DNA of 42,637 nt from Cyanobacteria bacterium REEB67. Lineage in GTDB: Bacteria; Cyanobacteriota; Vampirovibrionia; Obscuribacterales; Obscuribacteraceae. The notes beneath the pieces were generated by a model, which was given only the letters and a program-made list of their open reading frames with translations, searched no databases and was not told the DNA's origin. Shown here in pieces: positions 23,232 through 30,719 of the stretch (within the stretch, counting starts at the first letter, position 1; each line of letters begins with the position of its first letter). Where the stretch lies: the NCBI GenBank assembly GCA_018971775.1, contig JAGXAB010000056.1, forward strand, positions 1-42,637. The letters are read 5' to 3'. Both the position numbers and the translations under genes were made by a program.

Positions 23232-25598
23232 CTAGAGTGGATTGCCGTAGATATTGGGCAGTCCATCATTACCACTTGCCTGGGCGGTGCCCGGAGCAGG
23301 GGGCGCTGCCGCTGCAGTCGGAGCCGGTGTCGGTGCTTTAGCGGCCGCTGCGGCTCTGCGCTTGGCGTCGGCTTCAGCTTCGATTTGAGCCGGAGTCTTG
23401 GCGGCGGACGTATCCGATCCTGGTGGTGCTATGACAGCCTGGTCGGCACCGGGAGGCGGAGGAGCTGCGGCTGCGGCTGGTTGATCTTTACCGGCTGGAG
23501 GAGCTGCCGCGGCTGGTTGATCTTGACCGGCCGGAGGAGCTGCCGCGGCTGGTTGATCTTTACCGGCTGGAGGAGCTGCCGCGGCTGGTTGATCTTTACC
23601 GGCCGGAGGCGCTGCAGGCGGCGTTATATCACCTTCACCGTTGCGATCGCCGCTGTAGAGATCGGGAGTATCGCTGCCTGGAGCAGCGGCGGCGCCGCTC
23701 GGTCCGGTTGCGTCTGTCACTTTTTTGTTGAATTCAGTCATGGCTTGCTCTACCTGAGCTTTTACCCAGGCGTCATCATGCAATTTGACCACATCATTAG
23801 GATGCAACATCAAAGATCTGTCGAGACGCCCGCCGGCGCCGTTGAGCTTGGCGAGCTGATCCGAGAGTTTTTCGACATTTGCTTCAGAGGAGATATCCTG
23901 ACCAGTTTTGCGCATCGCATCGCGGGCGATCCGATCCCATCCCTGACCAGGCTGTACGGTGTATCTGGAGAGTGCAGTGAAGTGCTCCATTGCTGCTTTC
24001 TGGAAGTCAGCGGCGACTTTTTTCGGATCATCGCCGGCTTTGAGCTCGGGCATTTTGAGTTCTGGAGCGGTGCTCAGGTCAGGACCGGCAGCGGCGCGTT
24101 CGAGGCGACGATACGGAGCAGCGGGCGGAGCCGATGCATCGGAAGGAGCTGGACCAGCGCCGTTATCACCAGGGGCAGGAGCACGACGATGGACGCGTTC
24201 GCCACCGGCGGGACCGGGACTACCTGCACCATTGGCACCACCACTACCATAATAGTCGTCATAAGCGCTGCCGGGAGCGCGTCTTTGAGCGGGCCCGTAT
24301 TGATCGGAGGCATCGTTCGCAGGAGCAGCCGGCGGCAGAGGACGGTTATCGGCGCCGAGCGGACGACGGTGCAGGACCTGCCCGTTGGGACCGACTACCG
24401 ATGCGCCATCGCCTTGATAAGGGGCGGGCGGAGGAGCGGCGCTATCCGCGACGCGACCGGTAGCACCAATTGGATTGCCCTGGGCATCAAATCGAGCATT
24501 AGCTTGCAAAACTGGATCGGCGGGTGGAGCTGCGGCTTGAGCAGCGACACGATCGCCGGCTCCGGGAGCCTGAGCTCGGAGAGCGCCTGGGATGGCCGGC
24601 TGATCAGGAATCGGGCCGACATCGGGCAAGGGAGCGGCACTGGTTGGAGCCGGATTGTCCGCATCAACGCGAGTCATGCGACCGGCTTGAGCGCCTTGCG
24701 GAGCGTAAGAGGCAAAAAGCTGATCGACTGGACGATTCATCGCCTCGGAAGCGGCTTTTAAATTGATCGAATAATTAGTTTGTTCGTCTTCGCCATTATT
24801 ATAGCCTCCCTGTCTCGGGCTTGTACCGCGCAGGGCGACACCGAGCTTGCCGTCCCATTCTCGATCGAGGGTGCGCACGGTGTCCAGATTTTCCTTATTG
24901 AAACCAAAATCGCCACGCGCCGCTCGCACTGCGTAGTCTTCCTGATAACGCTTCAGATCACCATGGCTGATTTTACCGTCGGTATCGCCGGCGCCGGACT
25001 TGATGCCGTCCAGGACAGAATAGAGACTGTGGTTGGGATCGCCGTCATTTTTGAAAAGATCACTGGTGACGTGATCAAACTTGGCCTGTTCGCGAGCTTG
25101 CTGCTCCTGCGCCAGACGCTGATTTTCAACGGTGTCACGCTCGGCCTGCCTCGACTCGAGCACTTTGTTCAGATCTTTTTCGCTAAACTCATTTTTTTGA
25201 TTGCCCCAAAACGTCGTACCGGCTCTCTGTTGCAGGTCGCCGTAGTTGGACTGCAAGCTGCTGAGGAAAGCTTTCTCCAGGGCATTGGTACCAAATTGCG
25301 GATTGAGATCGGCCGCCTTGATGTGCTTTTCATCGGAGGTGGCGATTTCGCGAATATTATGTTTGGCAAATTGCTCGGACATTTCCTCGAGCGTGCCGCT
25401 CTTCTCGAGCCCCCTGGCCACAGCATTGCCATATTTGTCGAAGCCTGCCGTATCGTTGCCGTATTTGGCCTGAGCCTGAGAAACCTCGTTCATGAGCGCA
25501 TTGTAGGCCTGATCTGAGCCTTTAGATAGGTCACTGCCCGCCTGAACTGCTTTCTGGACTTCAGGTTTCAGCTCTTCGTTACCATGATGCTCGGACAT
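23232..25598 (-). CDS. LysM-like, EF-hand-like, Pro/Ala-rich repeat protein
   Basis: The product has 788 residues and no evident signal peptide. Residues 1-180 are helical and Gln/Glu-rich. A calcium-loop-like DTDGKISHGDL lies near 204-214. A long Pro/Ala/Gly-rich region follows. Residues about 546-612 resemble LysM: YTVQPGQGWDRIARDAM at the start and LMLHPNDVVKL at the end, with a longer middle than usual. Four copies of the 12-residue unit PPAGKDQPAAAA (one with Q for K) lie at about 661-708, then a low-complexity tail. LysM implies peptidoglycan binding, so export by a non-Sec route or a cell-wall role after lysis must be considered. The function is not clear. Confidence 0.75.
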   Translation of the reverse strand: MSEHHGNEELKPEVQKAVQAGSDLSKGSDQAYNALMNEVSQAQAKYGNDTAGFDKYGNAVARGLEKSGTLEEMSEQFAKHNIREIATSDEKHIKAADLNPQFGTNALEKAFLSSLQSNYGDLQQRAGTTFWGNQKNEFSEKDLNKVLESRQAERDTVENQRLAQEQQAREQAKFDHVTSDLFKNDGDPNHSLYSVLDGIKSGAGDTDGKISHGDLKRYQEDYAVRAARGDFGFNKENLDTVRTLDREWDGKLGVALRGTSPRQGGYNNGEDEQTNYSINLKAASEAMNRPVDQLFASYAPQGAQAGRMTRVDADNPAPTSAAPLPDVGPIPDQPAIPGALRAQAPGAGDRVAAQAAAPPADPVLQANARFDAQGNPIGATGRVADSAAPPPAPYQGDGASVVGPNGQVLHRRPLGADNRPLPPAAPANDASDQYGPAQRRAPGSAYDDYYGSGGANGAGSPGPAGGERVHRRAPAPGDNGAGPAPSDASAPPAAPYRRLERAAAGPDLSTAPELKMPELKAGDDPKKVAADFQKAAMEHFTALSRYTVQPGQGWDRIARDAMRKTGQDISSEANVEKLSDQLAKLNGAGGRLDRSLMLHPNDVVKLHDDAWVKAQVEQAMTEFNKKVTDATGPSGAAAAPGSDTPDLYSGDRNGEGDITPPAAPPAGKDQPAAAAPPAGKDQPAAAAPPAGQDQPAAAAPPAGKDQPAAAAAPPPPGADQAVIAPPGSDTSAAKTPAQIEAEADAKRRAAAAAKAPTPAPTAAAAPPAPGTAQASGNDGLPNIYGNPL
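23470..23615. repeat. 36-base tandem repeat (four copies) in the LysM-like gene
   Basis: Four nearly identical 36-base units encode PPAGKDQPAAAA on the minus strand. Differences are mostly C/T or A/G, which indicates recent expansion. Copy number can vary without a frameshift. Confidence 0.85.
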
Positions 25599-25750
25599 AT
25601 TCTCGACTCCTCAAAAAAAACAGAGAGCGGGGGACTCTTCAGTTATTCCCGGACAACGCCGCCGGGGAAACTACTTTACTAGTCAACAGCGCCAGTGACG
25701 TTGGGACCATAAACTTGCCAGGTGAACAAAACATGAGTTGACATCTCCAG

Positions 25751-25766
25751 TGTGACAAAGACCACA
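25751..25766. promoter_or_regulatory. CRP/FNR-like palindrome between divergent genes
   Basis: TGTGA, six bases, then CCACA match the CRP-type consensus TGTGA-N6-TCACA at nine of ten positions. It lies in the 200-base gap between the LysM-like gene and the gene at 25816 and could control either. No CRP-family regulator is in this window, so this is a candidate only. Confidence 0.35.
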
Positions 25767-25815
25767 CTTTATGTCATTGGGAAAAATACGTAGCAAGAGC
25801 CTTTAATTGATTAAA

Positions 25816-26433
25816 ATGGGGCTGATGACTATGGAACCCGACTCAAATATTGCCAAAAATCCTCCGATCGAGGCGCTGGATCACTTCCAGCCCAATGGCG
25901 ACCGCGATTCTTTAGACCGGGCCATCTTCTTTGCCACGGCTACGGCAGCACTGTCAGCCAACATACTGACCAATTATATTCGTTACTGCCTGGCCACCCA
26001 ACCGGACGATTCGTCTTTTCCCACCCGCGAAAAGACCTTCAACCAGGCCGCCAAAGAAATTCTCACCATCAATATATGGTTGACACTTCTGGAGAGCTGC
26101 GGCGAGGTCGTGCCCGAGTGGTATCGCACTTTTACCCATAACGCCTTCCGCGCCGCCGATGAACTGGCCAAAGAACCGGCAGTCTCCGACGTCTTCGAGA
26201 CCTACCCGGTGGAAGCAGGGATCATCGCCACATTGCAGACTCTTTCTCTCAATCTCTGTCACAAACTGGATCTCGGCGCCAGTCGACCGGAAGCGGTACT
26301 GGCCCTCGGCGATTTGATCTTCGACTCGGCGGCCCAGCGTATCGGCCTGCTCGAATTTTCGCTCCGCCAGCCAATGCTCACCCTCGATACCTGGGTAGCC
26401 GACCTGACCAACGAAGCTTTTTCATCTATATAA
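25816..26433 (+). CDS. Helical protein of unknown function
   Basis: The product has about 205 residues. Possible starts are TTG 25807 and ATG 25816, 25825 and 25831; none has a good Shine-Dalgarno. The protein is predicted to be mostly helical and acidic, with no signal peptide or membrane segment and no motif that I recognise. Helices run through FFATATAALSANILTNYIRY, AAKEILTINIWLTLLESCGEVV and IIATLQTLSLNLCHKLDLGA. Codon usage resembles its neighbours. It is flanked by a divergent LysM-like gene and a convergent CPBP protease gene, which gives no functional hint. Confidence 0.65.
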   Translation: MGLMTMEPDSNIAKNPPIEALDHFQPNGDRDSLDRAIFFATATAALSANILTNYIRYCLATQPDDSSFPTREKTFNQAAKEILTINIWLTLLESCGEVVPEWYRTFTHNAFRAADELAKEPAVSDVFETYPVEAGIIATLQTLSLNLCHKLDLGASRPEAVLALGDLIFDSAAQRIGLLEFSLRQPMLTLDTWVADLTNEAFSSI

Positions 26434-26449
26434 ACGTCTAGATAAGGGA

Positions 26450-27487
26450 CTAACCCGGCGGGTTGAAAGCAAAGAGGAAAGTGGTCACAAGGTTGAAGCC
26501 GGCGTGGCCGATTATCGTCGTCGTCGTATTGGTAAAGCGACGCACCAGGCCCATGCAGCAAGACCAGAGGGCGACGTGAATGATCAAGATCGGCGCATGG
26601 GCAAATTGGGCGTGCAAAATGCCGTGCAAGAAAGCGGCTGGCACTATACCAAGAGCCGGCTGTAAACAGCCGCGGATCAGGGTTTCTTCGCCGATCCCGG
26701 CGCAAAGCGCCGTCGCCAGAGCGAGGACGATGGCCGGACCAAGGCCGGTGGCGGCAAAAGTGCCGGAGTTATAGCCGGAAATTTGACTGGCCATATTGCC
26801 GGCCCGATCATGGGTGAAGAGGGACCAGACCAGGTCAAAAGCAAAAGTAAAAGCGACCAGCCCGAGGCCGATGCCGACCTGGGTGGTCGTCGGCTTTTCC
26901 CAACCGAGCCTGGAGAAAAGCTGACCCCAATTGCGTGCCACCCACATGCCGGCGCCGCAGAGCGACACCAGCACCAGACCCAGACCGTTGTAGCTGAAGA
27001 GCTGGTCAATGGGCAGAGGCATACTTGGCAGCGGGATGGCCGGGGCATCAAAAGAACTGAAATCGGTATTGGCTAAATAGAGACCGAACGTAGTCACATA
27101 AATGAAGGCGCCAACCATATGAGGAATGGAAGTGGGTACGAAAATACGCCTGTCGATCACCGAGGCCCAGACTTTCATCTTGTGACGCAGGGGACCGGTG
27201 AGCACACGCAGGGAAGCTACACCGTCGACGACTGTAAGGACACGAGAGAGGATTTTGCGGAAGGGGAGGAAGAGCAGAAGCGCGCAGGAAACGGCCATCC
27301 AATTAGTTACTTGATAGACCCAGGCGCTGCTCGCGCTCGTCGCCGGCATCAGAAAAGTGAGGCCGGAAAGCAGGGCGATAAAGGCGATAAACAAGCGCAG
27401 AAGCCATTCCAGCCAGCGATGCTTGGTTGCACCCTGAGCCATCAGGCCGAGGATACAGCAGACTACGATGGGAATAAGTTCGGACAC
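26450..27487 (-). CDS. CPBP-family intramembrane metalloprotease
   Basis: The product has 345 residues with about seven or eight hydrophobic helices. The CPBP (Abi/CAAX) motifs are present in order: GIGEETLIRG with Glu267-Glu268 and Arg272, the second-motif His288 and His292 in LHGILHAQF, and His328 in GHAGFNL. These are the metal and catalytic residues of prenyl-protein or bacteriocin-immunity type membrane proteases. Residues 1-110 form an extra N-terminal membrane region before the core. The substrate is unknown in bacteria without protein prenylation. The next gene converges with a 16-base gap. Confidence 0.88.
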   Translation of the reverse strand: MSELIPIVVCCILGLMAQGATKHRWLEWLLRLFIAFIALLSGLTFLMPATSASSAWVYQVTNWMAVSCALLLFLPFRKILSRVLTVVDGVASLRVLTGPLRHKMKVWASVIDRRIFVPTSIPHMVGAFIYVTTFGLYLANTDFSSFDAPAIPLPSMPLPIDQLFSYNGLGLVLVSLCGAGMWVARNWGQLFSRLGWEKPTTTQVGIGLGLVAFTFAFDLVWSLFTHDRAGNMASQISGYNSGTFAATGLGPAIVLALATALCAGIGEETLIRGCLQPALGIVPAAFLHGILHAQFAHAPILIIHVALWSCCMGLVRRFTNTTTTIIGHAGFNLVTTFLFAFNPPG

Positions 27488-27770
27488 GCTCGAGGCCCCT
27501 TAAGCGAAAATGAGTGAAAGAGACAGTTTTAATCTATAAAAGGCATGATAGTATATTGTCAAGGTCCGAAAGTGTGAGTATCTTCTATCATAGGGGCAAA
27601 CTGATAAGTTAGCCCAAATCTTGGGAACAACGTAAAAGGATAGACGTCCAGCAAAGAAGGTCCGCAAACCGAAAACTGTTTTGGGATAGATTTGCTAACT
27701 CTCAAGACGTATTTTATAAATGAAACAAGCGACAGAATTAACGGAAGTTCGGAGGTAGAGAGAGATTTTT
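27488..27770. other. Long leader or intergenic region upstream of a small secreted peptide gene
   Basis: No credible gene lies in these 283 bases, which are more A/T-rich than their neighbours. An inverted repeat pairs ATGATAG (27545-27551) with CTATCAT (27585-27591) around a 33-base loop. A purine-rich stretch with AAAGG words follows. It could be a structured leader, or two binding sites. I could not match it to a known riboswitch class. Confidence 0.4.
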
Positions 27771-27995
27771 ATGAAGAAGCGTCTATTAACAGCGGCATTA
27801 CTGGCCAGCACACTTGGACTTGGACTACTGACTTCGGCCAGTATGGCAAATCCCATTATGATGGGTCCCGTAACTGCGCCCACCACCAAAGTCGGAATGA
27901 CTGCAAATGTGAGCACCGCCAGCATGCAAGCTGCGGCTCTGAATACCTACAGGCAAGTGAGAGCATTCTGGCTGTCACGCGCTCTGGTCAGATGA
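27771..27995 (+). CDS. Small secreted peptide, unknown family
   Basis: The product has 74 residues. The N-terminus is a textbook signal peptide (MKKRLLTAALLASTLGLGLLTSASMA, cut near 26), leaving about 48 residues with no Cys, rich in Thr, Ala, Met and Val. GGAGG lies 15 bases and GAGAGAG nearer the ATG. A strong terminator starts 31 bases after the stop, so this is an independent one-gene unit with its own long leader. I do not recognise the mature peptide. It could be a structural surface peptide, a signal or a toxin; the sequence does not say. Confidence 0.7.
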   Translation: MKKRLLTAALLASTLGLGLLTSASMANPIMMGPVTAPTTKVGMTANVSTASMQAAALNTYRQVRAFWLSRALVR

Positions 27996-28025
27996 GCTCC
28001 TGATACAGGATCGTTCAAAGACATC

Positions 28026-28055
28026 AAAAAGGCCGCCCGAAAGGGTGGCCTTTTT
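28026..28055 (+). terminator. Rho-independent terminator after the small peptide gene
   Basis: A 13-base stem (28026-28038 with 28043-28055, one G-T wobble) closes a GAAA tetraloop, with TTTTT inside the 3' arm. It separates the peptide gene from the next one. Confidence 0.92.
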
Positions 28056-28118
28056 CTTTGCTCTGGGCTTAACTTACTAGGATTGATTTGATTGTCATTC
28101 AGGGAGAATCTCAGAACC

Positions 28119-28742
28119 ATGGCCAATTTTTCTAAAGTTGCTTTGCTCACCCTTTTAGCCCTCACAAGTGGCGCCTGTTGTTCGTCACTGTGCGCCCAAC
28201 CGGCGGACCCAGATGGCATCCAGCGCAAACTGACCGGTAAATATCTCGAGCTGCGCATCCGCAAACAACGCGAGCATATCGAAAAGCAGGTGAGCGAGGG
28301 CACTCTGGAAAAAGATCAGGCCGGCCAGCTCAAAAATTCGCTCGATGCAATGGCGGCAGAAATAGAAGTAGACCGCACCCGCAATGGTGGCGTGCTTAAA
28401 CCCAATGAAGCGCGCGATCTGCAAAATCGTCTCAATGCCAGCCGTGATGTCTTGCAAACAAAAGCAGGGGCCAACAAGCATGTCGATGATGGCCCAAACC
28501 CGCTTGGGCCAGGCTGGACACAGGGTCGCGACGGTGGTGAAAATGCCGAGAAATTGAAAGCGGAGATGCGCCAAGAAGAGAAGCGCGAACTGCGTCAGGA
28601 AAAACAAAACTCAGCCGAGCAAATCGAAAAACAGCAAATCCAGTATGAGCAAGAGGCGCTTCAAGCGTTGAGTAAGGACAAGGACTCAATCGTCAAGGGC
28701 AAAAGCGATCTACAAACAATCCGACAGGACAACGGCAATTAG
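28119..28742 (+). CDS. Exported coiled-coil protein, unknown
   Basis: The product has 207 residues from the ATG at 28119, chosen for AGGGAGA at 28101-28107 and the signal peptide that follows (ANFSKVALLTLLALTSGACC). The signal ends either at CAQP (type I cut) or near Cys19-Cys20 as an atypical lipoprotein; the lipobox is poor. The mature part is highly charged and predicted helical, with a Glu/Lys/Gln-rich coiled coil at about 150-207 (KLKAEMRQEEKRELRQEKQ) that resembles periplasmic or envelope scaffolds. No conserved domain is evident. It converges with the FtsB-like gene 3 bases away. Confidence 0.65.
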   Translation: MANFSKVALLTLLALTSGACCSSLCAQPADPDGIQRKLTGKYLELRIRKQREHIEKQVSEGTLEKDQAGQLKNSLDAMAAEIEVDRTRNGGVLKPNEARDLQNRLNASRDVLQTKAGANKHVDDGPNPLGPGWTQGRDGGENAEKLKAEMRQEEKRELRQEKQNSAEQIEKQQIQYEQEALQALSKDKDSIVKGKSDLQTIRQDNGN

Positions 28743-28745
28743 CGC

Positions 28746-29171
28746 CTATTTGCCGATGCGAATCACAACTTCATCGGGCCCGGCGAGATTGAGCCTTTCA
28801 CGGGCCAATCTTTCGATGCCGGTCGAGCTGCGATAGCTGGTCAAGCCGTCGCGCAATTCTTTGTTTATTTCCTCGGCCTGCTTCTGGCCGTCCTTCAAAA
28901 CATTGGATTGCTTGTTTAGATAGCACTGTCTTTGCACAGAGCCCACGATCGAACGACCGGCCTGGAAAATTGCCACCATCGTGATGCACATGATCGCCGC
29001 TTGACGCAAAGTGTTGTTAGAGGGCTTGATCTTCTGCAAAAAGACCTGAGTAGGCGATGGAGGAGCACCGGCCGGTTGAAAATTATGAGTGGCGCTTCCC
29101 ATGGAAGGGACTGCAGTCGGCCCTGACGCTGATTCTGGTGCAACTGGTCCTGACACGATTTTCCCCGGCAA
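28746..29171 (-). CDS. FtsB/DivIC-like septum formation initiator
   Basis: The product has 141 residues. A Pro/Ala-rich cytoplasmic N-terminus (1-50) is longer than in classical FtsB. A membrane segment lies at about 57-78, followed by a short coiled coil (80-112) and the family ending GIERLARERLNLAGPDEVVIRI, which closely fits the FtsB/DivIC consensus. The protein bridges FtsL and other divisome components on the outer face of the membrane. The start is a TTG at 29171 with no clear Shine-Dalgarno. An ATG at 29102 would give a 118-residue form. It lies 43 bases after the phosphohexomutase gene on the same strand. Confidence 0.82.
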   Translation of the reverse strand: MPGKIVSGPVAPESASGPTAVPSMGSATHNFQPAGAPPSPTQVFLQKIKPSNNTLRQAAIMCITMVAIFQAGRSIVGSVQRQCYLNKQSNVLKDGQKQAEEINKELRDGLTSYRSSTGIERLARERLNLAGPDEVVIRIGK

Positions 29172-29213
29172 AGTGAGTGAATACGAATGTGTTTTATATC
29201 GACTGACTATCTT

Positions 29214-30719
29214 TTAGATACCGGCGGCGGCCGGCTCGGACGGTGTCTTTTCGAATCCACTTATTATGAGCTCAATCTGGGTCTTGAAGTCAAGCATAAG
29301 TTGATCGATGAGCTCGGCGGAGGTGCCTTCCCCTGAAACTCTAATTACAGGCTCTGTCCCGCTCGGGCGGATTAGAAGCCAGTTGTCGGCATCGTGATAA
29401 AGCTTGAGACCGTCCAGCGCATCAACTTTAACCAGTTTACGACCGAGCAGTGAATCGATGGGATGGCTGGCCAGATGGGCAAGCAGACGCTTTTGTACGA
29501 CCGCCGTCAGATGCAGATCACCGCGGCGTTGAAAAAATCTCGTGCCGACCTCCGCCTCGAGTTCGCTCCAGATTTTACTGAGCGGTTTTTTCTCATAGGC
29601 GACCATTTCCAGGACCAGCAAATTGGCCAGGATACCGTCTTTTTCCGGGATGTGCCCTTTGATCGAGACGCCGCCAGACTCTTCACCACCAATCAAGACG
29701 TCCTCGCTGCGCATCTTTTCGCCGATATATTTAAATCCGACCGGAGTTTCGATCACAGGCAAATCATATCTGGCCGCCAGCAAATCGAGCATGTGGGTGG
29801 TGCCCACATTGCGCACCACGGCCCCGCGCATATTGTGATTTTTGCAAAGGTGCACAGTCAAAAGACAGAGCAATTGATTGGGCGTCATAAAGTAGCCGTT
29901 ATTGTCGATCACAGCAAAACGATCGGCATCGCCATCGGTGGCCAGACCGAGATCGAAACGTCCGGAATCGACGGTGGCCATCAACTCTTTGAGATATTTT
30001 GCCGTAGGCTCCGGCATGCCGCCGCCAAAAAGCGGATCGCGCACATTGTGCATCACGTTGAGAGTGAGACCGGTCTCGCGGATAATTTTGTCCAGATAAC
30101 CGCGAGAAGTACTGTAAAGAGCGTCAAAAGCCACTTTCAGACCAGACGCGCGAATCTTGTCCAGATCGACCAGTTTTTTGATTGCCTCCATATATGGTGC
30201 AGCAACATCAAATCTTTCCGCTTGTTCATGGCTATAGAGCACAGGTCGGGGGCACTTCTTGAGATTTTTGGTAATCTCGGCCGTTATGGCCGTGGTGGCC
30301 GGACCGCCGTAGTGCGGGATGTATTTGACACCACAATATTCAGGCGGATTGTGGCTGGCGGTAAATTGCAAAGCTCCGGCGGTGGGACCAAAATGATCGC
30401 TGCACGTAGCCCAGGCGATCGTCGGCGTGGGGATATCGCGAGCAGCAAGCTTCACCGAAAGCCCCATGGCCATCAAGACCTGGGCCGCCCGACAGGCAAA
30501 CTTATCGGCCAGGAAACGTGTGTCATAGCCGACCAGAACGGGGATCTCGACCCGGCCGGTCTTCTTATCGCCATAAGCGTGTTTAATATAAAGCCCGATT
30601 GCGTAGGAGACCTTTTCGACATTGGCGAAGGTAAAGTCCTCGGCAATGATTGCCCGCCAGCCGTCGGTACCGAAGCGGATTACTTCCGCTTCCCCTGCTT
30701 TTGATTTTGAGTCGCTCAT
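29214..30719 (-). CDS. Phosphoglucomutase/phosphomannomutase family protein
   Basis: The product has 501 residues. The phosphoserine loop is TASHNPPEY with Ser122, the metal-binding loop is DGDADR at 262-267, the sugar-recognition loop is GEESGG at 345-350, and the phosphate-binding loop is RPSGTEP at 451-457. All four alpha-D-phosphohexomutase signatures are intact. It interconverts 1- and 6-phosphates of glucose or mannose for glycogen, envelope sugars and lipopolysaccharide. Which sugar is preferred cannot be read off. Its ATG overlaps the stop of the YD-repeat-like gene by 4 bases (ATGA), so the two are translationally coupled. Confidence 0.95.
   Translation of the reverse strand: MSDSKSKAGEAEVIRFGTDGWRAIIAEDFTFANVEKVSYAIGLYIKHAYGDKKTGRVEIPVLVGYDTRFLADKFACRAAQVLMAMGLSVKLAARDIPTPTIAWATCSDHFGPTAGALQFTASHNPPEYCGVKYIPHYGGPATTAITAEITKNLKKCPRPVLYSHEQAERFDVAAPYMEAIKKLVDLDKIRASGLKVAFDALYSTSRGYLDKIIRETGLTLNVMHNVRDPLFGGGMPEPTAKYLKELMATVDSGRFDLGLATDGDADRFAVIDNNGYFMTPNQLLCLLTVHLCKNHNMRGAVVRNVGTTHMLDLLAARYDLPVIETPVGFKYIGEKMRSEDVLIGGEESGGVSIKGHIPEKDGILANLLVLEMVAYEKKPLSKIWSELEAEVGTRFFQRRGDLHLTAVVQKRLLAHLASHPIDSLLGRKLVKVDALDGLKLYHDADNWLLIRPSGTEPVIRVSGEGTSAELIDQLMLDFKTQIELIISGFEKTPSEPAAAGI

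Noticed and set aside
23385..24761. 458-codon open frame on the plus strand opposite the LysM gene
   Set aside because: The repeated Gly/Trp/Arg composition is the antisense of the Pro/Ala-rich repeat; no function is visible.
27541..27700. Cyclic-di-GMP or other known riboswitch upstream of the small peptide gene
   Set aside because: Some GCAAA and GGGAA words occur, but the stem order and tetraloop/receptor pattern of the GEMM class are missing.
29463..30704. 413-codon open frame opposite the phosphohexomutase gene
   Set aside because: Antisense of a strongly conserved enzyme, without domain or ribosome-binding site.
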